NCBI RefSeq assembly: GCF_002860255.1
Contig: NZ_PGVE01000024.1
Location: 39,467 to 103,466 of the forward strand
Reading direction: 5' to 3'
Length of the DNA: 64,000 bases
Source of the DNA: Neobacillus cucumis
GTDB taxonomy: Bacteria > Bacillota > Bacilli > Bacillales > Cytobacillaceae
The position numbers were made by a program, and so were the translations under genes. The stretch's first letter is position 1, and each line of letters begins with the position of its first letter. The notes under the pieces were generated by a model. The model worked only from the letters and a program-made list of their open reading frames with translations, searched no databases and was not told the DNA's origin. Positions 34,361 to 42,932 of this stretch are shown in pieces.

Positions 34361-34465
34361 CTGTTTGACCGAAGGCAAGGTTGAAATAATATCCATTTTT
34401 TGAAATAATATTTATACACTATTCTGAATTTTGTTTATTTCAAGGGCAAAAATAGGGGGGATAAA

Positions 34466-35035
34466 ATGAAAAAAGATTTAAAAGTAGCTGGAGTGGTCCT
34501 TATACTATTAATTATTGGTATTTTTGCCAGCTATAAAATAATGAACAATGCGGCTGAATACGAAAAAAACAAAGCTTCGGAAGTGACGGCGGAACCATCG
34601 GAAACGTCAAAACCCTCAGAAAGTAAAAAAACGACTACACCTGCGAAACAAAAACAAACTTCACAGCAAGATCAAACCGCAAAAATCGGCGGGGTTCAGT
34701 ATGATATAGGAATTGATGAGGAATCCAAAGAGTCTCTCGTTGTGGAAGTGATGCACAAGATGACTCATCAAAAAGTAAAAGCAAGTGAAAAGTGGGGAGC
34801 CATTCCTTTAACCGAGGACACTATAAATCAAGTATATACCATCGTTTCAAAAAGTAGTTTTGTCCACAAAATACAGTTACTAGAAATCCTTGATAAGTGG
34901 AAAAAAGGCGACTTTGACCAGATTGACCATGATCATAACTATTTCTGGGAATTGGAAGACGGAACCATCGGAAAAGCGTATGGTGTATTGAGTAAAGAGG
35001 AAGAAGAAAAGTTTATTAAGAATAATTTTGAATAA
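34466..35035 (+). CDS. DUF6241-like membrane-anchored protein
   Basis: A 189-residue protein with one N-terminal helix (LKVAGVVLILLIIGIFASYKI), a Ser/Thr/Lys/Pro linker (~35-70) and a C-terminal extracytoplasmic domain (VVEVMHKMTHQKVKASEKWG; NQVYTIVSKSSFVHKIQLLEILDKWKKGDFDQID). The second part resembles DUF6241. Function unknown. AGGGGGG is the ribosome site. A clean terminator follows. Confidence 0.75.
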   Translation: MKKDLKVAGVVLILLIIGIFASYKIMNNAAEYEKNKASEVTAEPSETSKPSESKKTTTPAKQKQTSQQDQTAKIGGVQYDIGIDEESKESLVVEVMHKMTHQKVKASEKWGAIPLTEDTINQVYTIVSKSSFVHKIQLLEILDKWKKGDFDQIDHDHNYFWELEDGTIGKAYGVLSKEEEEKFIKNNFE

Positions 35036-35050
35036 GACCGAAAATCGTTA

Positions 35051-35078
35051 AACCCTAACCTTCCGTTAGGGTTTTTTT
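35051..35078 (+). terminator. Terminator of the DUF6241-like gene
   Basis: AACCCTAAC / GTTAGGGTT with T7. Confidence 0.9.
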
Positions 35079-35120
35079 ATTGTAAAGGCTCTGTTAAACG
35101 ACATTGTTGTTTTTATGCTC

Positions 35121-35249
35121 TGTTGATTGTAGCGGAAGGCGTTCGACTCCTGCGGGAGTACGGGGCAGGGGAGACCCCACAGGCGCAAAGCGCCGAGGAG
35201 GCTCCCCGGCACGCCCGCGGAAAGCGAGCGCCTGGAGCGGAAATCAACA
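35121..35249. repeat. GC-rich palindromic repeat, copy C
   Basis: Bounded by TGTTGATT and AATCAACA, with GACTCCTGCGGGAGTACGGG, GGGAGACCCCACAGGCGC and CGAGGAGGCTCCCCGG. It is nested in an outer perfect inverted repeat GCTCTGTTAAA (35088-35098) / TTTAACAGAGC (35256-35266). Confidence 0.92.
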
Positions 35250-35304
35250 ACCAAATTTAACAGAGCTATTGTAAAAAAAGTGCTTGCCATATATCTGTTC
35301 TATA

Positions 35305-35326
35305 GGTTACCATTACAGTGGTAACC
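35305..35326 (+). promoter_or_regulatory. Perfect palindrome before pbuE-deoD (candidate TrmB operator)
   Basis: GGTTACCA-TTACAG-TGGTAACC, 36 bases before the pbuE start. The core TTACCA-N6-TGGTAA has the same architecture as TTACTA-N6-TAGTAA before nupC. Confidence 0.65.
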
Positions 35327-35361
35327 AAATAGACGAATCCATGAAAGGGAGGTTAGAGTAG

Positions 35362-36528
35362 TTGAATGTTAGAGTTTATATTTTAGCTATTGTTTCTTTT
35401 GTAGTAGGCATGGCGGAATTAATTGTTGGCGGAATCTTAGACATTGTTTCAAGTGGGCTGGGGATTTCCATTAGTAAGGCTGGTGAACTAATTAGCATTT
35501 ATTCGCTTGTCTTTGCGATTTCTTCACCTGTTCTGTTAACTTTAACCGCTAAGGTGGAACGGAAACGATTAGCACTTATTACATTAAGTTTATTTTTTAC
35601 GGGGAATCTTGTAGCCTTTTTAAGTCCGAATTTTCTGGTTCTTTTCTTATCGAGGATCATCTCTGCAGCATGTGGATCCTTATTAGTGGTCCTATGTGTA
35701 ACCATTGGATCAAGTATGGTGAAGGATGAATTCCGGGCGCGGGCCATTGGAGTGATCTTCATGGGAATCAGCGGCTCCTTAGTTTTAGGGGTACCGGCTG
35801 GACTTATCGTAGGAAATCACTTCGGCTGGCGGTCGCCATTCCTTTTCATCGCCATTCTTACACTGATATCGATGATGGGGGTTTATTTCTTTTTGGATAA
35901 AATTGAACCCAAACCAGTCATTTCCCTTGGCAAGCAATTAAAGACCTTAAAAAATACAAAAATTTTGTTTGCACAATTAACTTCGATCTTGTTTTTAACA
36001 GGTCATTTAACCCTATATGCCTACCTGACACCCTTTTTAAAATCTACCTTGCATTTAGATCCGACATGGGTGAGTATTTTTTATTTGATCTTTGGTATTT
36101 CTGCCGTCTTTGGCGGAGGACTGGGCGGTTTTATGGCGGACAAGTGGGGTTCAAAGAAAAGTATATTGACTATTGTGGTGATCTTTTGCCTTGTGATGTT
36201 TATCCTGCCAAAAGTGACGTTTTCCATTACTTTGTTTGTCATTGTCATGATGGTGTGGAGTATGTTAAGCTGGGCGATTACACCTGCACAGCAAAACTAT
36301 TTAATTGAGACCTCGCCTGAGACATCTGATATTCAACAAAGTTTAAATAATTCCGCCTTACATGTTGGAATTGCCTTAGGGTCTGTTATTGGCGGTATGG
36401 TCATCAATCAATATTCAGTTCTATATAATGCCTCAATTGGCGGGATTTTTGTCTTCATCGCACTAATGTGCGCCATTTTTTCCATAACACGGGGAAATGT
36501 GCGGAATCGGGCGGCTCAACAAATTTAA
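35362..36528 (+). CDS. pbuE: Purine efflux pump of the MFS, PbuE-like
   Basis: A 388-residue, 12-helix major facilitator. It is close in length and pattern to B. subtilis PbuE: GMAELIVGGILDIVSS at the N-terminus, LTAKVERKRL, RARAIGVIFMGISGSLVLGVP, and PAQQNYLIETSPETSDIQQS near 310-330. PbuE exports hypoxanthine and related purine bases. Start TTG 35362 behind GGGAGG. There is no room for the adenine riboswitch that controls pbuE in B. subtilis; a palindromic operator-like site is found instead. deoD follows 46 bases downstream. Confidence 0.87.
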   Translation: MNVRVYILAIVSFVVGMAELIVGGILDIVSSGLGISISKAGELISIYSLVFAISSPVLLTLTAKVERKRLALITLSLFFTGNLVAFLSPNFLVLFLSRIISAACGSLLVVLCVTIGSSMVKDEFRARAIGVIFMGISGSLVLGVPAGLIVGNHFGWRSPFLFIAILTLISMMGVYFFLDKIEPKPVISLGKQLKTLKNTKILFAQLTSILFLTGHLTLYAYLTPFLKSTLHLDPTWVSIFYLIFGISAVFGGGLGGFMADKWGSKKSILTIVVIFCLVMFILPKVTFSITLFVIVMMVWSMLSWAITPAQQNYLIETSPETSDIQQSLNNSALHVGIALGSVIGGMVINQYSVLYNASIGGIFVFIALMCAIFSITRGNVRNRAAQQI

Positions 36529-36543
36529 CTATAGGAGGTGAAC

Positions 36544-36578
36544 ATGGTTACGGAATCTCTGTAATCATGATCAAATGA
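36544..36578 (+). other. Mini-ORF leader before deoD
   Basis: A strong AGGAGGTG (36533-36540) is followed not by deoD but by a six-codon frame ATG GTT ACG GAA TCT CTG TAA (36544-36564). A second frame, ATG ATC AAA TGA (36567-36578), overlaps the deoD ATG as ATGA. deoD itself lacks a good ribosome site, so it may be translated by coupling. Confidence 0.5.
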
Positions 36579-37279
36579 GTGTTCATATTAATGCAAAACA
36601 AGGGGAAATTGCTGAAGATATTCTATTGCCTGGAGATCCTTTGAGAGCAAAGTACATTGCTGAGACCTTCTTAGAAGATGTTATTTGCTACAATGAGGTC
36701 CGAGGGATGCTGGGATTTACCGGAACTTATAAAGGGAAGAAAGTATCCGTTCAGGGAACGGGCATGGGGATTCCCTCCATTTCCATTTATGTTAATGAAT
36801 TAATCCGCGATTATGGTGTAAAGAACTTAATTCGGGTGGGTTCCTGCGGTGCCATCCAAAAGGATATCCATGTGCGTGATGTGATTCTTGCGATGACTTC
36901 ATCTACGGATTCAAATATCAACCGCCTCACCTTCCCAGGGATTGATTACGCACCATGTGCAAATTTCCATTTGTTAAACAAAGCTTTCGAAAAGGGGATT
37001 CAAATGGGAATGGACATGAAGGCCGGTAATGTATTATCAGCGGACATGTTTTACCGTGACAGTATGGAAATCGTCAAGAAGTTAGGAGACTACGGGGTAT
37101 TGGCTGTTGAAATGGAAACCACCGCTTTGTATACCTTAGCGGCTAAGTATGGAGTTTCGGCACTATCCATTCTAACAGTCAGCGATCATATTTTCACGGG
37201 AGAAGATACCACAGCTGAAGAGCGGCAAACAACCTTTAATGATATGGTGGTTATTGCTCTTGACACCCTTACAAAATAA
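36575..37279 (+). CDS. deoD: Purine nucleoside phosphorylase DeoD
   Basis: A 234-residue hexameric-type PNP that splits purine (deoxy)ribonucleosides into base and sugar-1-phosphate. Motifs: [63 protein letters not shown] and [19 protein letters not shown]. Full length. ATG 36575 gives the family N-terminus MSVHI. It follows pbuE in one operon, with an odd mini-ORF leader. Confidence 0.96.
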   Translation: MSVHINAKQGEIAEDILLPGDPLRAKYIAETFLEDVICYNEVRGMLGFTGTYKGKKVSVQGTGMGIPSISIYVNELIRDYGVKNLIRVGSCGAIQKDIHVRDVILAMTSSTDSNINRLTFPGIDYAPCANFHLLNKAFEKGIQMGMDMKAGNVLSADMFYRDSMEIVKKLGDYGVLAVEMETTALYTLAAKYGVSALSILTVSDHIFTGEDTTAEERQTTFNDMVVIALDTLTK

Positions 37280-37307
37280 AAGGCAGGGGGGCTAGCCCTC
37301 TGCGCTC

Positions 37308-38069
37308 TTAATACCGAAGCCTCAATAGGAGATGTTTGAATTCTTCATCTTTCATTAACTGGTCTTCATATTTTTTGGTGACCTTTGTTAAAACAACATC
37401 ATGGTAGAAAAACTCGACAAAAAACTTTACAAATGGTTTTGATTTTGTAATCATGGCCTGCCATGCATCGTTTTCCACACCGGCAAACAAAATCGTCTCC
37501 TCATCAATAATGATGAGGCGGTTTTTCTCTAATCTTCGGTGTTCTTCATTAGGTGACAGGACATGCAGGGAGGATAAGGCTGACTCTTGAACCTCACCTA
37601 CAACGAGTGCCTCTACTTTCACACCGGATTGTTCTTTTTCGATTAAAACAGGCAAAAACTCTTGGAAGTCCTCCTTCCACACCGAAACTTGAATCGAATG
37701 ACTGGCTTCTTGGAGAAGCTGTTTACATTGGAGCTGGATCGAAGAATCGACCTTCAAACTCCACACCCGGTCATCAGACAGGTTGCTTTGATAGGTATTA
37801 TTTTTTAACTGATTTATATTTTCTTGAAATTCTTTTGTTAATTTTTCGATCACAAGATGTAAAGGCAGGGCAGTGTAGAGCTTTTTCTTTTCGGAAACAG
37901 AGTCTAAGACGAGTCCTTTTTCAATCATTCGAGTCAGCACTTCATAGATCTTGGCTTTTGGAACGCCGGAATATTTTACAATGAGCGTGGCATCCAACGG
38001 CTCATTGGTGGACGCGAGAACTTCATATACTTTGCTTTCATATTGAGAAAATCCAAACTTTTTAAGCAT
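37308..38069 (-). CDS. TrmB-family transcriptional regulator of nucleoside genes
   Basis: A 253-residue protein with an N-terminal winged helix (FGFSQYESKVYEVLASTNEPLDATLIVKYSGVPKAKIYEVLTRM) and a C-terminal TrmB effector domain with a phospholipase-D-like fold. TrmB proteins bind sugars or related metabolites. It lies divergent from nupC and convergent with pbuE-deoD, so it is the natural candidate to regulate both. No strong ribosome site before the ATG. Whether it activates or represses is unknown; the nupC site overlaps the -10, which favours repression. Confidence 0.85.
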   Translation of the reverse strand: MLKKFGFSQYESKVYEVLASTNEPLDATLIVKYSGVPKAKIYEVLTRMIEKGLVLDSVSEKKKLYTALPLHLVIEKLTKEFQENINQLKNNTYQSNLSDDRVWSLKVDSSIQLQCKQLLQEASHSIQVSVWKEDFQEFLPVLIEKEQSGVKVEALVVGEVQESALSSLHVLSPNEEHRRLEKNRLIIIDEETILFAGVENDAWQAMITKSKPFVKFFVEFFYHDVVLTKVTKKYEDQLMKDEEFKHLLLRLRY

Positions 38070-38198
38070 CCATCAGACCTCTTTTGAAAAATTTGAAAAA
38101 CTAAATTAATCATAGGGGATAAAGCAGGCATTGTAAAATGTTTTTGCGCAATTAGCATAGGCGAAACAAATAAGTAAACATTATAAGTGATTTTTACC

Positions 38199-38229
38199 TT
38201 TACAAAAATAGTTACTACTGATATAGTAA
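38199..38229 (+). promoter_or_regulatory. nupC promoter with overlapping operator-like palindrome
   Basis: -35 TTTACA (38199-38204), 17 bp, -10 TATAGT (38222-38227). The palindrome TTACTA-CTGATA-TAGTAA (38212-38229) covers the -10 and matches the pbuE site in layout. Confidence 0.65.
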
Positions 38230-38324
38230 TCCAGTGTTTTTTTATCAATAGGTTAAAAATTGAAGCTTACGAATAATTGTAAGCGACTTCAGTTAGTGAA
38301 GACAGTATGTGGAGGAACATAATT

Positions 38325-39506
38325 ATGAAGTACATCATTGCTATTATCGGATTATTAGTTGTTTTTGGACTAGCAATTCTTGCAAGTAATAATCGGAAAC
38401 AAATCAAATGGAAACCGATTATCCTTATGATCGTTATTCAAGTCATCTTAGCCGCTTTGTTATTAAATACAACCTTTGGGTTAGTCATTATCACAGGGTT
38501 TGCTGAGGTGTTTACTAAATTATTAGACTACGCGGCAAGCGGAATATCGTTTGTGTTTGGCGGGCTTGCAAATAAGGGAGAATCACCGTTCTTCTTATCG
38601 GTTCTGCTTCCTATTGTATTTATATCAGTTTTAATTGGGATATTTCAGTATGTGAAAATCCTTCCGTTGATTATGCAAGGAATTGGATTATTGCTAAGCA
38701 AAATAAACGGTATGGGGAAATTGGAATCATACAATGCCGTGGCTTCGGCCATTGTTGGACAATCTGAAGTGTTTATTACGGTTAAGAAACAGCTTGGTCT
38801 GCTCCCGGCGAATCGTTTATATACGTTGTGTGCTTCCGCCATGTCGACCGTCTCTATGTCCATTGTCGGAGCCTACATGACCATGATTGAACCAAAATAT
38901 GTCGTCACTGCCCTTGTCATTAATTTATTCGGCGGATTTATCGTATCCTCTATTATTAATCCCTATTTGGTGAAACCAAGTGAGGATATTTTGGTGATAC
39001 AAGAGGTGGAAAAACAAAGCTTTTTCGAAATGCTAGGGGAATATATTTTGGATGGGTTTAAAGTAGCCGTCATTGTGGGTGCCATGTTAATCGGTTTTGT
39101 GGCATTGATGGCTGGAATTAATAACGTCTTCGATTTAATTTTCGGGATATCCTTTCAGGAAATCTTAGGATATGTTTTTTCACCGCTTGCCTTTATCATG
39201 GGTATTCCTTTTTCAGAAATAGTACGGGCTGGAGGAATTATGGCAACAAAGCTGGTAACAAATGAGTTTGTAGCCATGATGGATTTATCAAAAATGGAAT
39301 CCAGCTTTAGTCCGCGTACATTAGGAATCATCTCGGTTTTTCTTGTCTCGTTTGCGAATTTCTCTTCGATTGGAATTATTGCAGGAGCCGTAAAGAGCTT
39401 AAACGAAAAGCAAGGAAATACGGTTGCACGTTTTGGTTTAAAGCTATTATACGGAGCCACCTTAGTAAGTGTTTTATCAGCGGTGATTGTAAGTATTGTT
39501 TTGTAA
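38325..39506 (+). CDS. NupC-family concentrative nucleoside transporter
   Basis: A 393-residue sodium- or proton-coupled nucleoside importer with ~10 helices. Family motifs: LGKIN-like [47 protein letters not shown], and [28 protein letters not shown] 38325 with GTGGAGG upstream; the frame start at 38307 overlaps that site. It lies divergent from the TrmB gene and convergent with the NCS2 permease. Substrate is likely a purine nucleoside, given deoD nearby. Confidence 0.92.
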   Translation: MKYIIAIIGLLVVFGLAILASNNRKQIKWKPIILMIVIQVILAALLLNTTFGLVIITGFAEVFTKLLDYAASGISFVFGGLANKGESPFFLSVLLPIVFISVLIGIFQYVKILPLIMQGIGLLLSKINGMGKLESYNAVASAIVGQSEVFITVKKQLGLLPANRLYTLCASAMSTVSMSIVGAYMTMIEPKYVVTALVINLFGGFIVSSIINPYLVKPSEDILVIQEVEKQSFFEMLGEYILDGFKVAVIVGAMLIGFVALMAGINNVFDLIFGISFQEILGYVFSPLAFIMGIPFSEIVRAGGIMATKLVTNEFVAMMDLSKMESSFSPRTLGIISVFLVSFANFSSIGIIAGAVKSLNEKQGNTVARFGLKLLYGATLVSVLSAVIVSIVL

Positions 39507-39522
39507 CGGATTGGGGTTAGAT

Positions 39523-39560
39523 AAAAATACGCCGCGGTTTGCGAACCGCGGCGTATTTTT
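39523..39560. terminator. Bidirectional terminator nupC / NCS2 permease
   Basis: AAAAATACGCCGCGGTTT / AACCGCGGCGTATTTTT, a near-perfect 17-bp stem with a 3-base loop. Confidence 0.95.
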
Positions 39561-39568
39561 GTATTTCA

Positions 39569-40858
39569 TTACCCAACTGCATGAAGCAGAAAATTCGTAA
39601 AGAACAACAGGGAAATGATGACACTTGAAAAAGTAATCTGTCTGGATTTATTTGAAAAAACTTTTACAAGCGGATAAGCGATAAATCCGAAAGCAATTCC
39701 ATCAACAATGCTATAGGTTAATGGAATCATAATGATGACCAGAAAGGCCGGAAATGCTTCAGTAAAATCAGTGAAATCGATATTTACCACGTTTTTCATC
39801 ATCAGTCCCCCGATAATAATGAGAATAGGGGTGATGGCGGCATCTGGTACTAGTTTGATAAACGGCATGAAAAAAAGAGATAGCAGAAGGAGTGAACCTG
39901 TTATAACAGAGGTTAACCCGGTTCTCCCGCCTGTCGTAATCCCTGCTGCTGTTTCAACCGTTGAAACAGCAGGACTTGTGCCTAAAAGTCCGCAGACTAT
40001 GGTAGAAATAGAGATGGCCTTCAAAGATTTCCCGCTCTTTTCAGGTGCCCCGAGCATCCCGTTCACCTGGGAATGGACCAGCCCGATATTTTCAAAGACG
40101 AGCACTAACACCAATGAGAAGACAGCCGACCAAAATGGAAGGAAAGACCACTTTCCAAAATGGCTGCTTAGGAAAACATCCTTATAGCTCTCAAAGGAGA
40201 TGAAGCTAGTGTCCATCCCATTAAAGTGGACCAGACCAAACCAATAGGAAACCAACGTCCCTAAGATGATCGTGATTAAAAAATTCCCCGGTACCTTCTT
40301 TAAGAAGAGAAATAAGGCAATGATCAGATTGATAATGGAGGCCAACACCACAGGTGACGATAACTCACCAAGGGAAACAAAGTTATTTGAATTCCCGACA
40401 ATAATGCCGCTTTTTTGCAGGCCGATAAAGGCAATAAATAGACCAATTCCAACTGAAATCGATTCTTTCAATGAATCTGGAATCGCCTTAGTCAGGATGC
40501 TGTGTAATTTGGTAAAGGCAACCAACACAAAAAGGATGCCAGAAAGAACAACAGCCCCTAAAGCCTCCTTATAATCAAGCCCCATCGAACCTACAATCGT
40601 AAACGTAAATAAGGCATTAATCCCCATTCCTGGAACAATTATTAATGGGGTATTGGCGATAAAGGCAACCAACAAGCATCCGATAAACGAAGAAAGGACA
40701 GTTGCAATAATTCCAGCTTCTAAAGGAATTCCCGCATCTTCCAAAATCTTTGCGTTCACGGCCAGGATATAGACAATCGAAAAAAACGACGTTAACCCTG
40801 CTATAACCTCCTTTCTAATAGTTGTTTCATGCTGCTTAAGCTTAAAAACTCCCTTCAT
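39569..40858 (-). CDS. NCS2-family purine base permease (PbuG-like)
   Basis: A 429-residue AzgA/PbuG-type transporter for hypoxanthine, guanine or adenine. Motifs: VIAGLTSFFSIVYILAVNAKIL near the N-terminus, FIANTPLIIVPGMGINALFTFTIV, and SPAVSTVETAAGITTGGRTGLTSV near 300. ATG 40858 gives the family start; an in-frame ATG at 40909 would add 17 unmatched residues. No purine riboswitch is visible upstream; the promoter carries an extended -10 TGTTATAAT (40933-40941 on the minus strand). Confidence 0.9.
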   Translation of the reverse strand: MKGVFKLKQHETTIRKEVIAGLTSFFSIVYILAVNAKILEDAGIPLEAGIIATVLSSFIGCLLVAFIANTPLIIVPGMGINALFTFTIVGSMGLDYKEALGAVVLSGILFVLVAFTKLHSILTKAIPDSLKESISVGIGLFIAFIGLQKSGIIVGNSNNFVSLGELSSPVVLASIINLIIALFLFLKKVPGNFLITIILGTLVSYWFGLVHFNGMDTSFISFESYKDVFLSSHFGKWSFLPFWSAVFSLVLVLVFENIGLVHSQVNGMLGAPEKSGKSLKAISISTIVCGLLGTSPAVSTVETAAGITTGGRTGLTSVITGSLLLLSLFFMPFIKLVPDAAITPILIIIGGLMMKNVVNIDFTDFTEAFPAFLVIIMIPLTYSIVDGIAFGFIAYPLVKVFSNKSRQITFSSVIISLLFFTNFLLHAVG

Positions 40859-40953
40859 AATTATTATCACACTTTCGCGATTTCCCTCTCCCACCCGCAT
40901 TAAGTTCATAAAATTAACTCATGCCGGAGCATATTATAACACAAACAGATGAT

Positions 40954-40974
40954 AAATGGTGCCTGTCACCATTT
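40954..40974. repeat. GGTGCCTGTCACC hairpin at the NCS2 promoter
   Basis: AAATGGTGCCTGTCACCATTT, perfect AAATGGTG / CACCATTT arms, just upstream of the extended -10 of the permease gene; it also follows the GerPF-like gene's stop. Confidence 0.85.
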
Positions 40975-41002
40975 ACCATCTGTAAGTAGGTTTAATTGAG
41001 GT

Positions 41003-41209
41003 TTAATCGCCGCTATCTTTAGAAGGTGTGATATTTGTGCCTTTGTTGATGATTTTGGATAGGATTTTGCCGTGATCGCCGATATTGATATTGCTGCCAA
41101 CGATAATGGAATTGGCTGTATGGCTATTTTGAAGGGTGGGTCCAATATTAATGTTGGCATTATTAGAGAGGCTGTCCACACTAAAATTAGTGATATGGAT
41201 GAATTTCAT
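41003..41209 (-). CDS. GerPA/GerPF-family spore protein
   Basis: A 68-residue protein (KFIHITNFSVDSLSNNANIN...) with the family pattern VDSLSNNANINIGPTLQNSHTANS, followed by VGSNINIGDHG. Family members are small spore-coat or germination proteins, such as GerPF and YpzD. A GGTGAT ribosome site precedes the ATG at 41209. A second frame over the same bases is its shadow. No sporulation promoter was placed. Confidence 0.8.
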   Translation of the reverse strand: MKFIHITNFSVDSLSNNANINIGPTLQNSHTANSIIVGSNINIGDHGKILSKIINKGTNITPSKDSGD

Positions 41210-41415
41210 TTTTTATCACCGTCCTAATGTATCTTATGGTCCCTTAGGAACAATGATTGTCCAAATACCCATCGAGATTGGGAGAGACTTGTCCGCTGTT
41301 AAAAGATCTAACTTCCCGCCAACGCCAAAATGAAATTATGTATGTAGAGACCTGCTGCCAGCAGGTCTATTTATAGTAATGAAGTGAGACCCCCATCCCG
41401 TGGCGTCAGAAAGGA

Positions 41416-42420
41416 TTAAAACATGACTGCCCAGGTTTTTGGGCCAACAATCCCATCCGCTGCCAGACCATAGCTTCTTTGATAAGCTTTGACGGCAGCC
41501 TCCGTTTTAGGGCCGAAAATCCCATCGGGAGCTACCCCAACTCTTTTTTGGATCAATTTAATATTCGCTGCATCCTTGGAGCCCCGTTTAATCAGGTGGC
41601 CAGGATAAGGACGATCGGCAGCGTTTACCACTGCTTCAAGCTTGGCTTTCGTCTTAGGTCCGACAATACCGTCCACAGCAAGTCCATGGCGTGATTGAAA
41701 GGATCTTACGGCAGCCTCCGTTTCTTTTCCGAAATCACCGTCGACTCCGTATTTCGGCAGCTTTTCACCAGCTTTTAGAAGATACTGCTGCAGTTTTTTA
41801 ACATCTGGGCCTGTATCGCCTAGCTGTAACAAATTCGGGCCGGATGTGGATGTTGGTTTTGATTTAGAGGATGTTGATAATGGGACAGCAGAGGGCTGTT
41901 CTGTATGAGCGGCAGCAACAAGGGTAGGGTGAATGTTGCCATAATTGATAGCCTGACTAACAAACTTGTCTCTGTCTATCGAGGTCCCCGGGCAAGTCTT
42001 ACTAGCATGCTCGCGATGGAACATGATTTGCGCCCCGCAGGAAGTAACAAGAAAATGTTGCAGCTTTAACATGGAATTAAGCTGTGCGCCTTCTAACACA
42101 TCATGGCCGATGTCAAAGTTTCCTAACATCTCGGTCATAAAGGCGCCTTCGTTGTAGCCGACGATCCCGGCTGGTGTTTCATTAAACGGCCTTCCGGTGA
42201 CAAATAACCCATCAGGCATAAGCGTGACATGTTGTCCGATATCATCCCAACCGCGCGTGTTCACATGGTAATTTCTCATTGCTTGTTGTAATTGGAGATG
42301 GTTCTTGCCATTGAAATCATTATGACTGGGTTCCCAAGTGTGATGAACTTGAGTATATCTGTACTTGCGGCCTTTTAACCTTTGAATAACTTGGTCAACA
42401 GTAAGAATCTCAAATGCCAT
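41416..42420 (-). CDS. N-acetylmuramoyl-L-alanine amidase with two peptidoglycan-binding domains
   Basis: A 334-residue protein without a clear signal peptide. An N-terminal PGRP/Amidase_2 domain (~1-165) carries zinc-site residues in YTQVHHTWEPSH and a later H in IMFHREHASKTCPG. A linker (SSKSKPTSTSGPN) leads to two PG_binding_1 repeats, each ending with a variant of GVDGDFGKETEAAVRSFQ and GLAVDGIVGPKT, the last at the C-terminus. It cleaves the amide between MurNAc and the stem peptide. AAAGGAGTGG precedes the ATG. The absence of a signal is common in spore or phage-type amidases. Confidence 0.88.
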   Translation of the reverse strand: MAFEILTVDQVIQRLKGRKYRYTQVHHTWEPSHNDFNGKNHLQLQQAMRNYHVNTRGWDDIGQHVTLMPDGLFVTGRPFNETPAGIVGYNEGAFMTEMLGNFDIGHDVLEGAQLNSMLKLQHFLVTSCGAQIMFHREHASKTCPGTSIDRDKFVSQAINYGNIHPTLVAAAHTEQPSAVPLSTSSKSKPTSTSGPNLLQLGDTGPDVKKLQQYLLKAGEKLPKYGVDGDFGKETEAAVRSFQSRHGLAVDGIVGPKTKAKLEAVVNAADRPYPGHLIKRGSKDAANIKLIQKRVGVAPDGIFGPKTEAAVKAYQRSYGLAADGIVGPKTWAVMF

Positions 42421-42488
42421 TCGTTTTCCACTCCTTTTATAAACATATTTTAAGCTATGCGAATCTCAAGGGTTGGTGCATGATTACC

Positions 42489-42666
42489 TTTTCTAAGGCT
42501 ATTTTCGCATAAATTGTTGTTTTTCGTAACAGTTCATCGACCCGTTTAACTTTATGCATCGTGGCATCTTTTCGTAAGAACATTTGCGAAAATTGCCCTG
42601 AATCTTAGTAAATGGTCCTTTACAAGGTCCAAAAGCAACAATGTTTACGAAAAGAGCCTTTTCTAA
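42489..42666. mobile_element. MITE with 8-bp target duplication
   Basis: A 162-bp element (42497-42658) whose ends GGCTATTTTCGCATAAATTG and (reverse complement of the right end) GGCTCTTTTCGTAAACATTG form terminal inverted repeats, 24 of 30 bases alike. It is flanked on both sides by the direct repeat TTTTCTAA (42489-42496 and 42659-42666). No coding capacity. The GGCTCTT-like ends and 8-bp duplication fit ISL3-family elements; that family call is inference. Confidence 0.8.
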
Positions 42667-42840
42667 TTATATACAAAAAAAAGATCCAGCCGGTTAGGAG
42701 CTGGATAAAAAAATATATAATTAAAAGGGGGTCATTTATGAAAAAGAGGTAAATCAATTTCATGTTCCTATCATACCCCCTATAGATGAACAAACTATGA
42801 ACAAATCTTTAAATATAAAAAATTTCAAACAAAACCCACC

Positions 42841-42918
42841 ATATAGTAAATAAATAATTACTAATTTTTAATTATTGGTTAAACATTGTTAAATTTAGTA
42901 TATAATTATTTACTATAT
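42841..42918. promoter_or_regulatory. Inverted 23-bp repeats, candidate MarR operators
   Basis: ATATAGTAAATAA... (42841-42863) and its inverted relative (42896-42918; rc ATATAGTAAATAATTATATA...) lie 32 bases apart, the second one adjoining the marR ribosome site. They agree at 18 or more of 23 positions. Confidence 0.6.
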
Positions 42919-42932
42919 AGGAGGAAGTGCCA

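Larger units (their letters stand above)
42421..42932. other. 512-bp gene-free region with a MITE and operator-like repeats
   Basis: Contains a 162-bp transposon-like element (42497-42658), a hairpin with no clear owner (ATCCAGC / GCTGGAT, 42682-42706), and the MarR-associated inverted repeats (42841-42918). Confidence 0.75.

Noticed and set aside
35066..35290. 74-codon minus-strand frame over palindrome C
   Set aside because: Again repeat-derived, and it spans a terminator.
35250..35361. Adenine riboswitch before pbuE
   Set aside because: Too little space after the palindromic element and no aptamer-like pairing; only the operator-like palindrome is present.
40859..40960. Purine riboswitch before the NCS2 permease
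   Set aside because: The expected three-way junction with conserved loop bases could not be found in the ~75-base leader.
40966..41181. 71-codon minus-strand frame overlapping the GerPF-like gene
   Set aside because: Different frame over the same bases; the 41003-41209 frame matches a known family and has the better start.
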